Part shown: positions 53,737 to 63,334 of the stretch, piece after piece
Layout: every line of letters starts with the position of its first letter
How positions within the stretch are numbered: position 1 is the first letter of the stretch
Source of the DNA: an uncultured Pelagibacteraceae bacterium
GTDB lineage: Bacteria > Pseudomonadota > Alphaproteobacteria > Pelagibacterales > Pelagibacteraceae
Direction: 5' to 3'
NCBI GenBank assembly: GCA_902622805.1
Contig: CACNRG010000004.1
Coordinates: forward strand, 18,720 to 82,719
DNA: 64,000 nucleotides
Position numbers and translations under genes: made by a program
Notes under the pieces: model-generated
Seen by the model: the letters and a program-made list of their open reading frames with translations, nothing else
Told to the model about the DNA's origin: nothing
Databases searched by the model: none

Positions 53737-54018
53737 ATGAAAAAAGCAAAAATTTATATACCTAATAAAAATCCAATGCAGTCTGGAACTGGTAAATCTA
53801 ATAAATGGGTTTTGGAATATGAAACTAAAAATCCTACAAATAATCCCTTAATGGGATGGGAAAGTTCATCTGATACGTATTCTGAGCTTAAATTAGAATT
53901 TTCATCAAAAGAGTTAGCAGTCAATTACGCCAAAAAAAGAAAAATTGATTTTGAATTAATAGAGTCAAAAAAAAGAAAAACTGTTAAAAAATCTTATGCT
54001 GATAATTTTCTAAAATAA
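53737..54018 (+). CDS. ETC complex I subunit-like (NDUFS4-type) protein
   Basis: AKIYIPNKNPMQSGTGKSNKWVLEYE...NPLMGWESSSDT...FSSKELAVNYAKKRKIDFEL; start at MKKAKIY rather than 53692. Confidence 0.85.
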   Translation: MKKAKIYIPNKNPMQSGTGKSNKWVLEYETKNPTNNPLMGWESSSDTYSELKLEFSSKELAVNYAKKRKIDFELIESKKRKTVKKSYADNFLK

Positions 54019-54021
54019 TTA

Positions 54022-55014
54022 ATGTTTAAATTTTTCACAGATAAAAGATGGTATTTATGGAGTATTGGTGGAACTTTACTGATCTTAATGGCCACCTGGT
54101 ATCAGGTTCAACTTGATGTTAAAATTAATGAATGGTTTGGAGAATTTTATGATACTTTGCAAAAAGCTCTCACAAATCCTAATTCTGTATCTGAAAAAGA
54201 GTTTATCGCATATCTTTTTACATTTGCTAAAATTGCTGCAATATATATTTTAGTCGTTATTTTCAGTGATTATTTTACTAGCCATTGGACATTTAGATGG
54301 AGAACTGCAATGGCAGATTTTTATCATGACAAATGGACTGATGCGTCTTCGATAGAGGGAGCATCACAAAGAGTTCAAGAGGATACACTTAAATTTGCAA
54401 GAATAATGGAAGGATTAGGGGCTGAGTTACTTAGAAGTGTAATGACATTAATTGCTTTTACACCAATTTTATGGGGTTTATCTAAAAGTATTACTGTATT
54501 ACCATGGATTGGTGAAGTTGATCATGCTTTAGTTTGGGTTGCAATCATATCGGCATTGGGTGGAACAATAATACTAGCAAGTGTAGGAATTAAACTTCCA
54601 GGAATTGAATATGACATTCAAAAAGAGGAAGCTGCTTATAGAAAAGAATTAGTCTTAGGAGAAGATTTCAAAGAAAGTGCACAACCTGCAAAAATAACAG
54701 ATCTCTATGGAGGTGTTAGAAAGATCCACTATAAAATGTATTTTCATTACCTTTATTTTAATGCTGTTAAATGGAGCTATTTACAAGGTATGGTAATTGT
54801 TCCATATTTAGCATTAGCTCCAACAATTGTAACTGGTGCAATAACTCTTGGTTTTGTTCAACAGATTATAAGAGCATTTGGCCGTGTTGAAACATCACTA
54901 CAATATTTAGTTAGAAGCTGGCCAATTATAGTTGAATTAATTTCAGTATGGAAAAGATTAAGAGAATTTGAATCAAAATTAGAGAATAATATTTCTATTG
55001 AAACTTCAAGATAA
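54022..55014 (+). CDS. SbmA/BacA-like transporter
   Basis: WYQVQLDVKINEWFGEFYDTLQKAL, HWTFRWRTAMADFYHDKW, ASQRVQEDTLKFARIMEGLG. Confidence 0.88.
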   Translation: MFKFFTDKRWYLWSIGGTLLILMATWYQVQLDVKINEWFGEFYDTLQKALTNPNSVSEKEFIAYLFTFAKIAAIYILVVIFSDYFTSHWTFRWRTAMADFYHDKWTDASSIEGASQRVQEDTLKFARIMEGLGAELLRSVMTLIAFTPILWGLSKSITVLPWIGEVDHALVWVAIISALGGTIILASVGIKLPGIEYDIQKEEAAYRKELVLGEDFKESAQPAKITDLYGGVRKIHYKMYFHYLYFNAVKWSYLQGMVIVPYLALAPTIVTGAITLGFVQQIIRAFGRVETSLQYLVRSWPIIVELISVWKRLREFESKLENNISIETSR

Positions 55015-55979
55015 TGTCATTAGACAAAAAATATATTGATCAATTTATAAATGTAACTTCCAAAGCCGCTATAGCATCCTTCCATTTAGTTGGTAAAAAA
55101 GATAAAATTGCAGCAGATCAAGCGGCTGTTGATACTATGAGAACTGAACTAAATAAGATTGATATGACAGGTGAAATAGTGATAGGAGAGGGTAGTTTAG
55201 ATGAAGCTCCAATGTTGTTCACTGGTGAAATACTGGGTAGGAAAAATGGTCCAAAATTTGATATAGCCGTAGACCCTTTAGAGGGAACAAATTTTGCAGC
55301 GAATAATTTACCTGGAGCGTTATCTGTAATAGCTGTTGCTGAAAAAGGAAATTTATTAAAAGCACCAGAAACTTATATGCATAAAATTGCAACAGCAAAG
55401 GTTGAGAAAGGACTAATTGATCTTGATTATCCTATAAAAAAAAATATTGAAAATTTAGCTGAATTTAAAAATACAACACCTTCTAATTTAACAGCATGTA
55501 TATTAGATCGCCCTAGACATAAAAAAATTATTGAAGATTTATTAAAATTAAAAGTTAAGATTAAATTAATAACTGACGGTGATGTAGCTGGAGCTCTTCT
55601 AGTAACAAAACCAATTTATAATGTAGATATTTTCCTAGGAATCGGTGGAGGTCCAGAGGGGGTATTAGCAGCAGCTGCATTAGATGCCTATGATTGTCAT
55701 TTTCAAGGTAAATTTATTTTTGACAATGAGAAAGATATCAATGATGCCAAAATAATGGGTATTGATGATTTAAATAAAAAATATGAAATTAAAGAAATTA
55801 TTAAGGGGGATACAATTTTTTGTGCATCAGCAATAACAGATACTATGGCTATGAAAGGAGTAATTCCTGAGGATAACGATTATTATATAACTGAAACTTT
55901 AATTGCTCATAAACTAACAATGAATAACAATTTGAGTATTGAAAAAAGAAGGATGTTATTTGATTATCCTAAAAATTAA
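55014..55979 (+). CDS. glpX: Fructose-1,6-bisphosphatase class II
   Basis: GEIVIGEGSLDEAPMLFTGE, IAVDPLEGTN, ITDGDVAGAL, GGGPEGVLAAAAL. Confidence 0.95.
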   Translation: MSLDKKYIDQFINVTSKAAIASFHLVGKKDKIAADQAAVDTMRTELNKIDMTGEIVIGEGSLDEAPMLFTGEILGRKNGPKFDIAVDPLEGTNFAANNLPGALSVIAVAEKGNLLKAPETYMHKIATAKVEKGLIDLDYPIKKNIENLAEFKNTTPSNLTACILDRPRHKKIIEDLLKLKVKIKLITDGDVAGALLVTKPIYNVDIFLGIGGGPEGVLAAAALDAYDCHFQGKFIFDNEKDINDAKIMGIDDLNKKYEIKEIIKGDTIFCASAITDTMAMKGVIPEDNDYYITETLIAHKLTMNNNLSIEKRRMLFDYPKN

Positions 55980-55982
55980 AAA

Positions 55983-57677
55983 ATGATCTCAGTTTCTGGT
56001 AGGAAATGGCAAGAAATAAAGGTAAATAACAAAATAGTTGAAAAAATTCAACAAGATCACAATTTTTCAACCATATTATCAAAATTAATTGTTTCAAGAA
56101 AATTCAATGATAATGAAATATATTTGATAGAAAATCATTTATCATTATCAAATGTTTTTTTAAACAATCAAGATTTCATTAAATCTACAGAACTAGTCAA
56201 ATCTGCAATTAAAAATAAGGAAAAAATTTGTATCTTAGGTGACTATGATGTTGATGGATCAGCAGCTACGTCTTTATTAGTTAAATTTTTTGAAAATATT
56301 AATCATCCCTATTTTTATTATATACCTGACAGAGAAAAAGACGGTTATGGTGCGAGTACAAAATTATTTAAAAAATTGATTTTAAAAAAACCACGATTAG
56401 TAATAATGGTTGATTGTGGATCAACCTCATTAAAAGCTGTAGATTTTTTAAACAAGAATAATATAAAATCCCTAATTATAGATCATCATGAAATTTCAAG
56501 GCCGCTACCAAAAGCGAATATGATTATTAATCCAAAAAAAGATAACGGCTATATTGAGTATGATTATTTATGTGCAACATCATTGACGTATTTTTTCTTA
56601 GAAATGTTGGTGAATAATATTAGATGTAAAATCAATTTAAGGAAATATTTAATATATGTTTTACTAGCAACAGTTTGTGATGTTATGCCATTAAGAAAAT
56701 TAAATCGATTAATAGCAATAATTGCCTTAAAGGAATTTGATATTAATAAAAATTTTGCTTTTAAAGAGTTATATAGATTGAATAAAAGAAATAATAAAAT
56801 AAATATTGATGACTTAGGTTTCTTGATTGGTCCAATACTAAATTCTGGAGGTAGATTAGGTAAATCATTTTATGCAGTTGATTTATTATCTTCAGAAAAT
56901 AACAAGAATATTACACAAAGATCACTAGATTTAATAAAACTTAACGAAAAACGTAAAAAAATTGAATATTCTACTTTGAAATCTATTGATTTTGATAAGA
57001 TAGAAAAAGATAACAAAAAAATTGTTTTTTATTATGAACCAAATATTAATGAGGGTTTATTAGGGATAATAGCAGCAAGACTGAAAGATCATTTCAATAA
57101 ACCCTCTATTGTAATAACTAAGTCTCATAACCTTTTAAAAAGTTCAGCAAGATCTACACACAATTATAATATTGGTAGAGCTATAAAAAAATCATTAGAT
57201 CTTAATATAATTCTTAATGGAGGTGGGCATAGTATGGCAGCAGGTTTTACATTAAAAAAATCAAATTTATCAATTTTTAAAGATTTTATTCTTAAAGATT
57301 TTTCAAAATCTAATAAATCTTTAGATCCAACTTTAGAATATACTTCTCAAGTATCCTCAACTGTCATTAATAAAAATTTTTTTGACGATATTAAAAAAAT
57401 TGAACCCTTTGGAAGTGAAAACCCTTTACCAATATTTCTATTTAAAGATCTAAAGGTCGTCAGATCATCTGTGTTGAATGAAAAACATATTTCTTGTATA
57501 CTAAAGTCAAAGATAGGCTTTTCAATTAAATCAATTTCCTTTCATTCTTTGAATAGCAAAATTGGAGAGCATTTATTAAATTATAAAAAATATTTTAATG
57601 TTATAGGTCAAATTAATGAATATTTTATAAATAGTAAAAAAAGGCATCAATTAATAATTAAAGATATAACCTTGTGA
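55983..57677 (+). CDS. recJ: Single-stranded-DNA-specific exonuclease RecJ
   Basis: ICILGDYDVDGSAATSLL, VDCGSTS, IIDHHE, GPILNSGGRLG, NGGGHSMAAGFT. Confidence 0.95.
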   Translation: MISVSGRKWQEIKVNNKIVEKIQQDHNFSTILSKLIVSRKFNDNEIYLIENHLSLSNVFLNNQDFIKSTELVKSAIKNKEKICILGDYDVDGSAATSLLVKFFENINHPYFYYIPDREKDGYGASTKLFKKLILKKPRLVIMVDCGSTSLKAVDFLNKNNIKSLIIDHHEISRPLPKANMIINPKKDNGYIEYDYLCATSLTYFFLEMLVNNIRCKINLRKYLIYVLLATVCDVMPLRKLNRLIAIIALKEFDINKNFAFKELYRLNKRNNKINIDDLGFLIGPILNSGGRLGKSFYAVDLLSSENNKNITQRSLDLIKLNEKRKKIEYSTLKSIDFDKIEKDNKKIVFYYEPNINEGLLGIIAARLKDHFNKPSIVITKSHNLLKSSARSTHNYNIGRAIKKSLDLNIILNGGGHSMAAGFTLKKSNLSIFKDFILKDFSKSNKSLDPTLEYTSQVSSTVINKNFFDDIKKIEPFGSENPLPIFLFKDLKVVRSSVLNEKHISCILKSKIGFSIKSISFHSLNSKIGEHLLNYKKYFNVIGQINEYFINSKKRHQLIIKDITL

Positions 57678-57728
57678 TTTATTATAGACTTGATAAATAA
57701 GGACTTTTCAAATAAAAGACCTCAAAAT

Positions 57729-57803
57729 GGTCCCTTCGTCTATCGGTTAGGACACGTGGTTTTCATCCTCGAAAGAGGGGTTCGATTCCCCTAGGGACCG
57801 CCA
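57729..57803 (+). tRNA. tRNA-Glu (anticodon UUC)
   Basis: GGTCCCT TC GTC...GAC A CGTGG TTTTCAT CCTCG AAAG AGGGG TTCGATT CCCCT AGGGACC G CCA; CCA encoded. Confidence 0.94.
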
Positions 57804-57808
57804 TAAAT

Positions 57809-58087
57809 ATGCATTTTGTTTATCTTATTGTGACAAAAAAAGAGCATAAATTAATATCATATGTTGGTTATACAAATAATCTTAAAAAAAGGTTAAATCT
57901 ACATAATAGCTCTAAAGGGGCTAAATTTACTAGGGGAAGAAAATGGAAACTTATTTATTTCAAAAAATTCAAAAGTAAAAATATTGCTTTAAAAGAGGAG
58001 TTTAAATTAAAAAAAAACTATAATTTCAGAAAGAGAATCAAAGAAAATTATACTAAGAATGAAAATATCTATTCTATTACCATATAA
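57809..58087 (+). CDS. GIY-YIG nuclease family protein
   Basis: HFVYLIVTKKEHKLISYVGYTNNLKKRLNLHNSSKGAKFTRGRKWKLIYFKKF. Confidence 0.9.
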   Translation: MHFVYLIVTKKEHKLISYVGYTNNLKKRLNLHNSSKGAKFTRGRKWKLIYFKKFKSKNIALKEEFKLKKNYNFRKRIKENYTKNENIYSITI

Positions 58088-60176
58088 AGAAAATTTTTCT
58101 TCGAATTATGCCGGAGCTGTTTCGTTATTTGTAAATGATACAATCAAAAATAGTAAGTATTTTAAGAACTCTTATATTTTTGGAAATATGCCTTACAAAA
58201 AAGCATTTCTTAAAAATTATATGAATATTGAATTAGATAAATCTTTAGTTCAAAGCAATAGTAAAGTTTATGTTTATAAATTTCTTGAAAAAGAAAAATT
58301 AATTAATTCAGATATAATAGAAATACATAATAGACCAAATTATATTCAATATCTTAAACATATCAATAACAAGAAGATAATTTTATATTTTCATAATGAT
58401 CCATTGTCTATGAATGGATCAAAATCGGTTAAGGATAGAATTTTTTTATTAAATAATATTGATAAGATTTTATTTAACAGTGAATGGTCTCAAGAAAGAT
58501 TTTTTATAGGTATATCGAATAAATCTTTATTGAAACAAAAAACCTCAGTTTGTTATCAATCAACTAATAGAGTTAAAATAGATTTTAGTAAAAAAAAGAA
58601 ACTTATATCATTCATTGGAAAGCTAAATACAGCTAAAGGATATGATATTTTTGGACAAACTATTGTTAGAATATTAGATAAATATAAAAATTGGAAAGCA
58701 TTAGTTATAGGCGATGAAAGAAGAGAGAAACTTATTTTTAGTCATAAAAATTTATTAGTAAAAGGCTATACTAAACATGATAAGGTTTTAAATAAATTAA
58801 AAGATGTAAGTATTTCTGTTGTGTGTTCAAGATGGGAAGAACCATTTGGTAGAACTAGTCTTGAAGCTGCGAGCAGAGGCTCTGCCGTAATTATAAGTAA
58901 TAGAGGTGGTCTACCAGAAACATCAAAAAATGCCATTATATTGAAAGAACTTTCTTCTAATGAACTATATACGCAAATAGAAAAACTTATTTTAGATAAA
59001 AATGAATTATTAAAAATACAAAAATTAAATTATAAAAATTTCATTTTTGATCATGTTTATATTTCTAAAATTATTGATAATATCAGAGAAGGTTTTTCAA
59101 ATATAAATTTATTTTTTGTAAAAAAAAATAAGAAAATAAAGATAATGCATATTACAAATTTTAATGAAAGATTTAACGGAAGACTACATTACAATACAGG
59201 TAGAAGGATAAATAATGGATTTATAAGAAATCAACACAATGTTTTATCCTTAAGTGATAGAGACATCATTCATAACAACAAAACCATTAGAGACATAAAC
59301 GGTAAAAAAACATTACAGAATAAAATACTTGAAACATTTAATAACTTCAAACCAGATTGCATAATTTTAGGACACGCAGATCGCGTTGAAAGAACAACAT
59401 TAAATAAAATAAAAGATATAAACAAAAATCTTAAAATTTCACAATGGTTTTTAGATCCATTATCAAAATATGGTCCAGATCATAAAACTAATAAAGATAG
59501 AATATTAGATAAGATTGACTTAATCGATAATACTTTTTTAACTACAGACCCTAATTCTTTATCTTTTAAATTACCAAATTCTTATTTTATTCCTAATCCA
59601 TGTGATCAAGCTTTTGAAGTTTTAACTAATTACAAAAAAAATTGTAATTATGATGTTTTCTTTGCTATGAGTCACGGCGTTCATCGTGGAGAACTAAAAT
59701 CTGGTAAAAATGATGATAGAGAAGTTTTTATAAACAAAGTTATCAAAAAAAACCCAAGTTTGAAATTTGATGTTTATGGTATGAATAATGTTCAGCCAAT
59801 TTGGGCGGATCAATTTATAAATAGAATATCTAATTCTTATATGGGAATAAACCTAAGTAGAGGAAAACCAATAAAATATTATAGTAGTGATAGAATTGTT
59901 CAAATTATAGGGAATGGCTTATTAACTTTTATAGATAAAAAAACATTTCTAAGTGATTTTTTTTCTAATAATGAGGTGATTTTTTATAATAATTTAGAAG
60001 ATTTAAGTGAAAAACTAAACAAATATAAAAGAGATACAAAAAAAGGAAAAAATATTGCAAAAAATGGTAGAAATAAGTATTTCAAATATTTTAATTCAAA
60101 TTTAGTTTCAGAATATATATTAAAAAAAACATTCGATTTAAAATCAGCAAATAAATTCTTATGGGATAATAAATAG
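58059..60176 (+). CDS. Two-domain glycosyltransferase (GT4-like N-terminal, CgeB/Glyco_trans_1_2-like C-terminal)
   Basis: N-terminal FIGKLNTAKGYDIF...SRWEEPFGRTSLEAASRGSAVIISNRGGLPE; C-terminal SYMGINLSRGKPIKYYSSDRIVQIIGNGLLTFIDKKT. Confidence 0.8.
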   Translation: MKISILLPYKENFSSNYAGAVSLFVNDTIKNSKYFKNSYIFGNMPYKKAFLKNYMNIELDKSLVQSNSKVYVYKFLEKEKLINSDIIEIHNRPNYIQYLKHINNKKIILYFHNDPLSMNGSKSVKDRIFLLNNIDKILFNSEWSQERFFIGISNKSLLKQKTSVCYQSTNRVKIDFSKKKKLISFIGKLNTAKGYDIFGQTIVRILDKYKNWKALVIGDERREKLIFSHKNLLVKGYTKHDKVLNKLKDVSISVVCSRWEEPFGRTSLEAASRGSAVIISNRGGLPETSKNAIILKELSSNELYTQIEKLILDKNELLKIQKLNYKNFIFDHVYISKIIDNIREGFSNINLFFVKKNKKIKIMHITNFNERFNGRLHYNTGRRINNGFIRNQHNVLSLSDRDIIHNNKTIRDINGKKTLQNKILETFNNFKPDCIILGHADRVERTTLNKIKDINKNLKISQWFLDPLSKYGPDHKTNKDRILDKIDLIDNTFLTTDPNSLSFKLPNSYFIPNPCDQAFEVLTNYKKNCNYDVFFAMSHGVHRGELKSGKNDDREVFINKVIKKNPSLKFDVYGMNNVQPIWADQFINRISNSYMGINLSRGKPIKYYSSDRIVQIIGNGLLTFIDKKTFLSDFFSNNEVIFYNNLEDLSEKLNKYKRDTKKGKNIAKNGRNKYFKYFNSNLVSEYILKKTFDLKSANKFLWDNK

Positions 60177-60180
60177 ATTA

Positions 60181-60705
60181 ATGAAGTTAATTAAGACATC
60201 AATTCCAGGACCTTTAATAGTTAAGACTAATATCTATAAGGACAAACGAGGTTTCCTAAAAGAAACTTATCAAAAAAAAATTTTTAAAAATAAAGATTTC
60301 CCATTTGATATAATGTCATATTCAAAAAAAAATGTATTACGTGGATTGCATTTACAAATAAAAAAACCACAAGCTAAATTCATTACTGTAACACATGGAA
60401 AAATTTTAGATGTTGTCGTTGATTTAAGAAAAAAATCTAAATTTTTCGGTAAACATATGACATTAAAAATTTCTGATAAAAGTGATTTTTCATTTTATAT
60501 ACCTGAAGGATTTGCACATGGTTTCATTTGCTTAAGCTCAAGTTGTACTGTGAATTATAAATGTTCTGAATATAGACATTCTGAATTTGAAAGAACTTTA
60601 CTTTGGAATGATGAAAATTTAAAAATCAATTGGAATATTAAAAAACCTATAATTTCTGATAAAGATAAAAATGGTAAAAATCTTATTTTTTTTAAAAATT
60701 TGTAA
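60181..60705 (+). CDS. rfbC: dTDP-4-dehydrorhamnose 3,5-epimerase family
   Basis: DKRGFLKETYQK, KNVLRGLHLQIKKPQAKFITVTHGKILDVVVDLR, YIPEGFAHGF. Confidence 0.93.
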   Translation: MKLIKTSIPGPLIVKTNIYKDKRGFLKETYQKKIFKNKDFPFDIMSYSKKNVLRGLHLQIKKPQAKFITVTHGKILDVVVDLRKKSKFFGKHMTLKISDKSDFSFYIPEGFAHGFICLSSSCTVNYKCSEYRHSEFERTLLWNDENLKINWNIKKPIISDKDKNGKNLIFFKNL

Positions 60706-61451
60706 TGAAATTTGAAGAAAAAATAAAAAACAAATTTTTATATTCAAAAGGATCTAATTTATTTAAATTTTTATACTTTAATTTTCAATTTTTTAAATCA
60801 AAGATAAAACCTAGAATAATTAATGCTAATTGGGGGGTAGATATTATTGTTGATAGTATATTTAGACGTAAAAAAAAAGGTACATATATAGATGTAGGAT
60901 GCCATCATCCACTAATAAATAATAATACCTATTTATTATATAAAAGAGGCTGGTCTGGAATTAATATAGATCTTGATTTCAATTCAATTGAAATGTTTAA
61001 TTATTTTAGACCTGATGATGACAATCAAAAAATAGCGTTATCAGACAAAAAAAGTATAAGTAATTTGTATTTTTTTCATAATAGAGCTCCTAAAAATACT
61101 TTAAGTAAAAACAATAGTCTTGGTGCAAAAAAAATATTAAAGATTAATACAGACACTTTAGATAATGTAATTAAGAAATCAAAATTAAGAATTAAAGAAA
61201 TAGATTTTTTGAGTGTAGATGTTGAGGGAAATGAATTTAATGTTCTTAAAGGTTTAAATTTTAAAAGATATAAACCTAAAGTTATTTGTCTTGAATTAAT
61301 AAATAAAAATAAAAATTTTTTTTATGAGCAAAAAATTGAAGATATACAAAAATCAAAAATTTATAAATTTATGATTAAAAGGAAATACAAATTAGCTAAT
61401 TGGATACACGATGATTTAATTTTTATTTCAAATTCCTTATTAAAAAAATAA
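60705..61451 (+). CDS. FkbM family methyltransferase
   Basis: GTYIDVGCHHPLINNNTYLLYKRGWSGINIDLD...IDFLSVDVEGNEFNVLKGLNF. Confidence 0.88.
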   Translation: MKFEEKIKNKFLYSKGSNLFKFLYFNFQFFKSKIKPRIINANWGVDIIVDSIFRRKKKGTYIDVGCHHPLINNNTYLLYKRGWSGINIDLDFNSIEMFNYFRPDDDNQKIALSDKKSISNLYFFHNRAPKNTLSKNNSLGAKKILKINTDTLDNVIKKSKLRIKEIDFLSVDVEGNEFNVLKGLNFKRYKPKVICLELINKNKNFFYEQKIEDIQKSKIYKFMIKRKYKLANWIHDDLIFISNSLLKK

Positions 61452-62333
61452 ATGATATCTATAACAATACCCTCATTTAATAACGTAAAATATCTTAAAC
61501 TTTGTATAGATAGTATAGAAAAAAATTCTTATTTTAATAACGAAATATTGATACATATTAATGATGGCTCCGATGGTACTCTTGAATTTATCAAACAAAA
61601 AAAATTAAAATTTACACATTCACCATTTAATGAAGGTCTTTGTATTGGCATGAATAAAGCCAGTAAGCTCAGTTCATTTGATTATATACTTTATGCTCAT
61701 GATGATATGTATTTTTTACCAAAATGGGACTTATTTTTAATAGAGGAAATTAAATTACTTAAAACCGATAAATTTTATCTATCAAGTATAATGATAAATG
61801 GCGATCCGAAACTTAATGGTCATCTAAATCTTAATGCTGGAGATACAATTGATAATTTTAACGAAAAATATCTTTTAGAAAATTATTTAAATTTGAAACA
61901 TGATGATTTTCAAGGTTCTACTTGGGCACCTCATCTAGTTCATAAAAATCTTTGGAATGAAGTAGGTGGGTTTAGTGAAGAATTTTCTCCAGGACTAGGG
62001 TCTGATCCTGACTTTAATATGAAATTGTGGAAATCAGGAGTAAGAATTTTTAAATGTCTCAATAAATCAAGAGTTTATCATTTTGGATCAATAACTATTC
62101 ATAAAAAAAAATCTTCGCTTAAAAAAAAACATGGGTCAATTGCTAATAAAATTTTTTTATTAAAATGGGGGATTACTATAAAATTCTTTAAACGATATTA
62201 TCTAAAGTCACATATTTTACATAATGAAAAGCTTATAGAGCCTAATAAAAATATTTTATATTACATAGATTTGCTAAAGAATAAACTTTCATATTATTAC
62301 CATAAAATATTTTCATCTATAAAATTAAAATGA
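61452..62333 (+). CDS. Glycosyltransferase family 2 protein
   Basis: ISITIPSFNNVKYLKLCIDSIEKN, HINDGSDGTLEFI, YAHDDMYFLPKWD. Confidence 0.9.
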   Translation: MISITIPSFNNVKYLKLCIDSIEKNSYFNNEILIHINDGSDGTLEFIKQKKLKFTHSPFNEGLCIGMNKASKLSSFDYILYAHDDMYFLPKWDLFLIEEIKLLKTDKFYLSSIMINGDPKLNGHLNLNAGDTIDNFNEKYLLENYLNLKHDDFQGSTWAPHLVHKNLWNEVGGFSEEFSPGLGSDPDFNMKLWKSGVRIFKCLNKSRVYHFGSITIHKKKSSLKKKHGSIANKIFLLKWGITIKFFKRYYLKSHILHNEKLIEPNKNILYYIDLLKNKLSYYYHKIFSSIKLK

Positions 62334-63334
62334 ATATCTTATTTTATTGTCCATTTAAATTTGATCTTAATTCAAAAAAAATATCATCATTAGGTGGTAT
62401 TGAAAGTTTAAATATAGATTTATGTAAAGAACTTGCAAAAAAGAAAATTTTTAAAATATTCTTAGCAACTCATTGCAAAAAAAAAATTGAAAAAAAAAAT
62501 CTTATAAATATACCAATTAAAAAAATTCTTGATAATAAAGATAATATAAAATTTGATATAATAATAAGTTCAAATGATCCAAATATTTTTAATAGATTTA
62601 AATTTTCAAAAAAAATATTATGGATGCATAATACGTTATCAATTGAAAAATCATTAAGAAAAAAAAAATTTTTTTCAATAATAAAAAATAAAATATCTGC
62701 AGTCTTTGTAAGCAAATATTTAAAAGATAAAACTTCAAAAATTTATTTTTTTAATAAAAGAATAATAATTAATAATTTTTTATCTAAAAAATTTCAAATA
62801 CAAAATTTAAATTATAAACGTAAAAAAATAATTGTATGGTCTGTACAAAGAGAGAGGGGTTTAGATAATACAATTCAAATGTGGATCAAAAAAATATATC
62901 CAAAAAATCCAAAATTAAATTTTTATATCTATGGTGTAGATAAAAATAAGTATAAAAATAAAATAAAATATTTGAAAAATTTTAATATTCATTTTTTTGG
63001 AAGAGTCTCTAAAGATAAATTAAGAAATATATATACTAAATCTTTAGCAATGATATGCCTTGGATATGATGAAACATTTTGTCTTAACGCGCTTGAAGCT
63101 AATGCTTGTGGTTTACCATTGCTTACTTTTGGAAAAACAGCTTTAAAAGATTATGCGATAAATAATTATAATAGTTTTATTATAAAAAATTTTTATGATT
63201 TATCCAAAAAAATTGAATTAATTTCAAATGAAAAAATTAATCAGAAAGTTATTATCAACTCTTTTAATAAAGCACAAAAATATAGATTAGAAAAAATTGT
63301 CAAATTATGGATAAACCTAATTAAGAAAATATGA
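62330..63334 (+). CDS. Glycosyltransferase family 1/4-like protein
   Basis: IIVWSVQRERGLDNTIQMW, FFGRVSKDKLRNIYTKSLAMICLGYDETFCLNALEANACGLPLLTFGKTALKD. Confidence 0.82.
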   Translation: MNILFYCPFKFDLNSKKISSLGGIESLNIDLCKELAKKKIFKIFLATHCKKKIEKKNLINIPIKKILDNKDNIKFDIIISSNDPNIFNRFKFSKKILWMHNTLSIEKSLRKKKFFSIIKNKISAVFVSKYLKDKTSKIYFFNKRIIINNFLSKKFQIQNLNYKRKKIIVWSVQRERGLDNTIQMWIKKIYPKNPKLNFYIYGVDKNKYKNKIKYLKNFNIHFFGRVSKDKLRNIYTKSLAMICLGYDETFCLNALEANACGLPLLTFGKTALKDYAINNYNSFIIKNFYDLSKKIELISNEKINQKVIINSFNKAQKYRLEKIVKLWINLIKKI

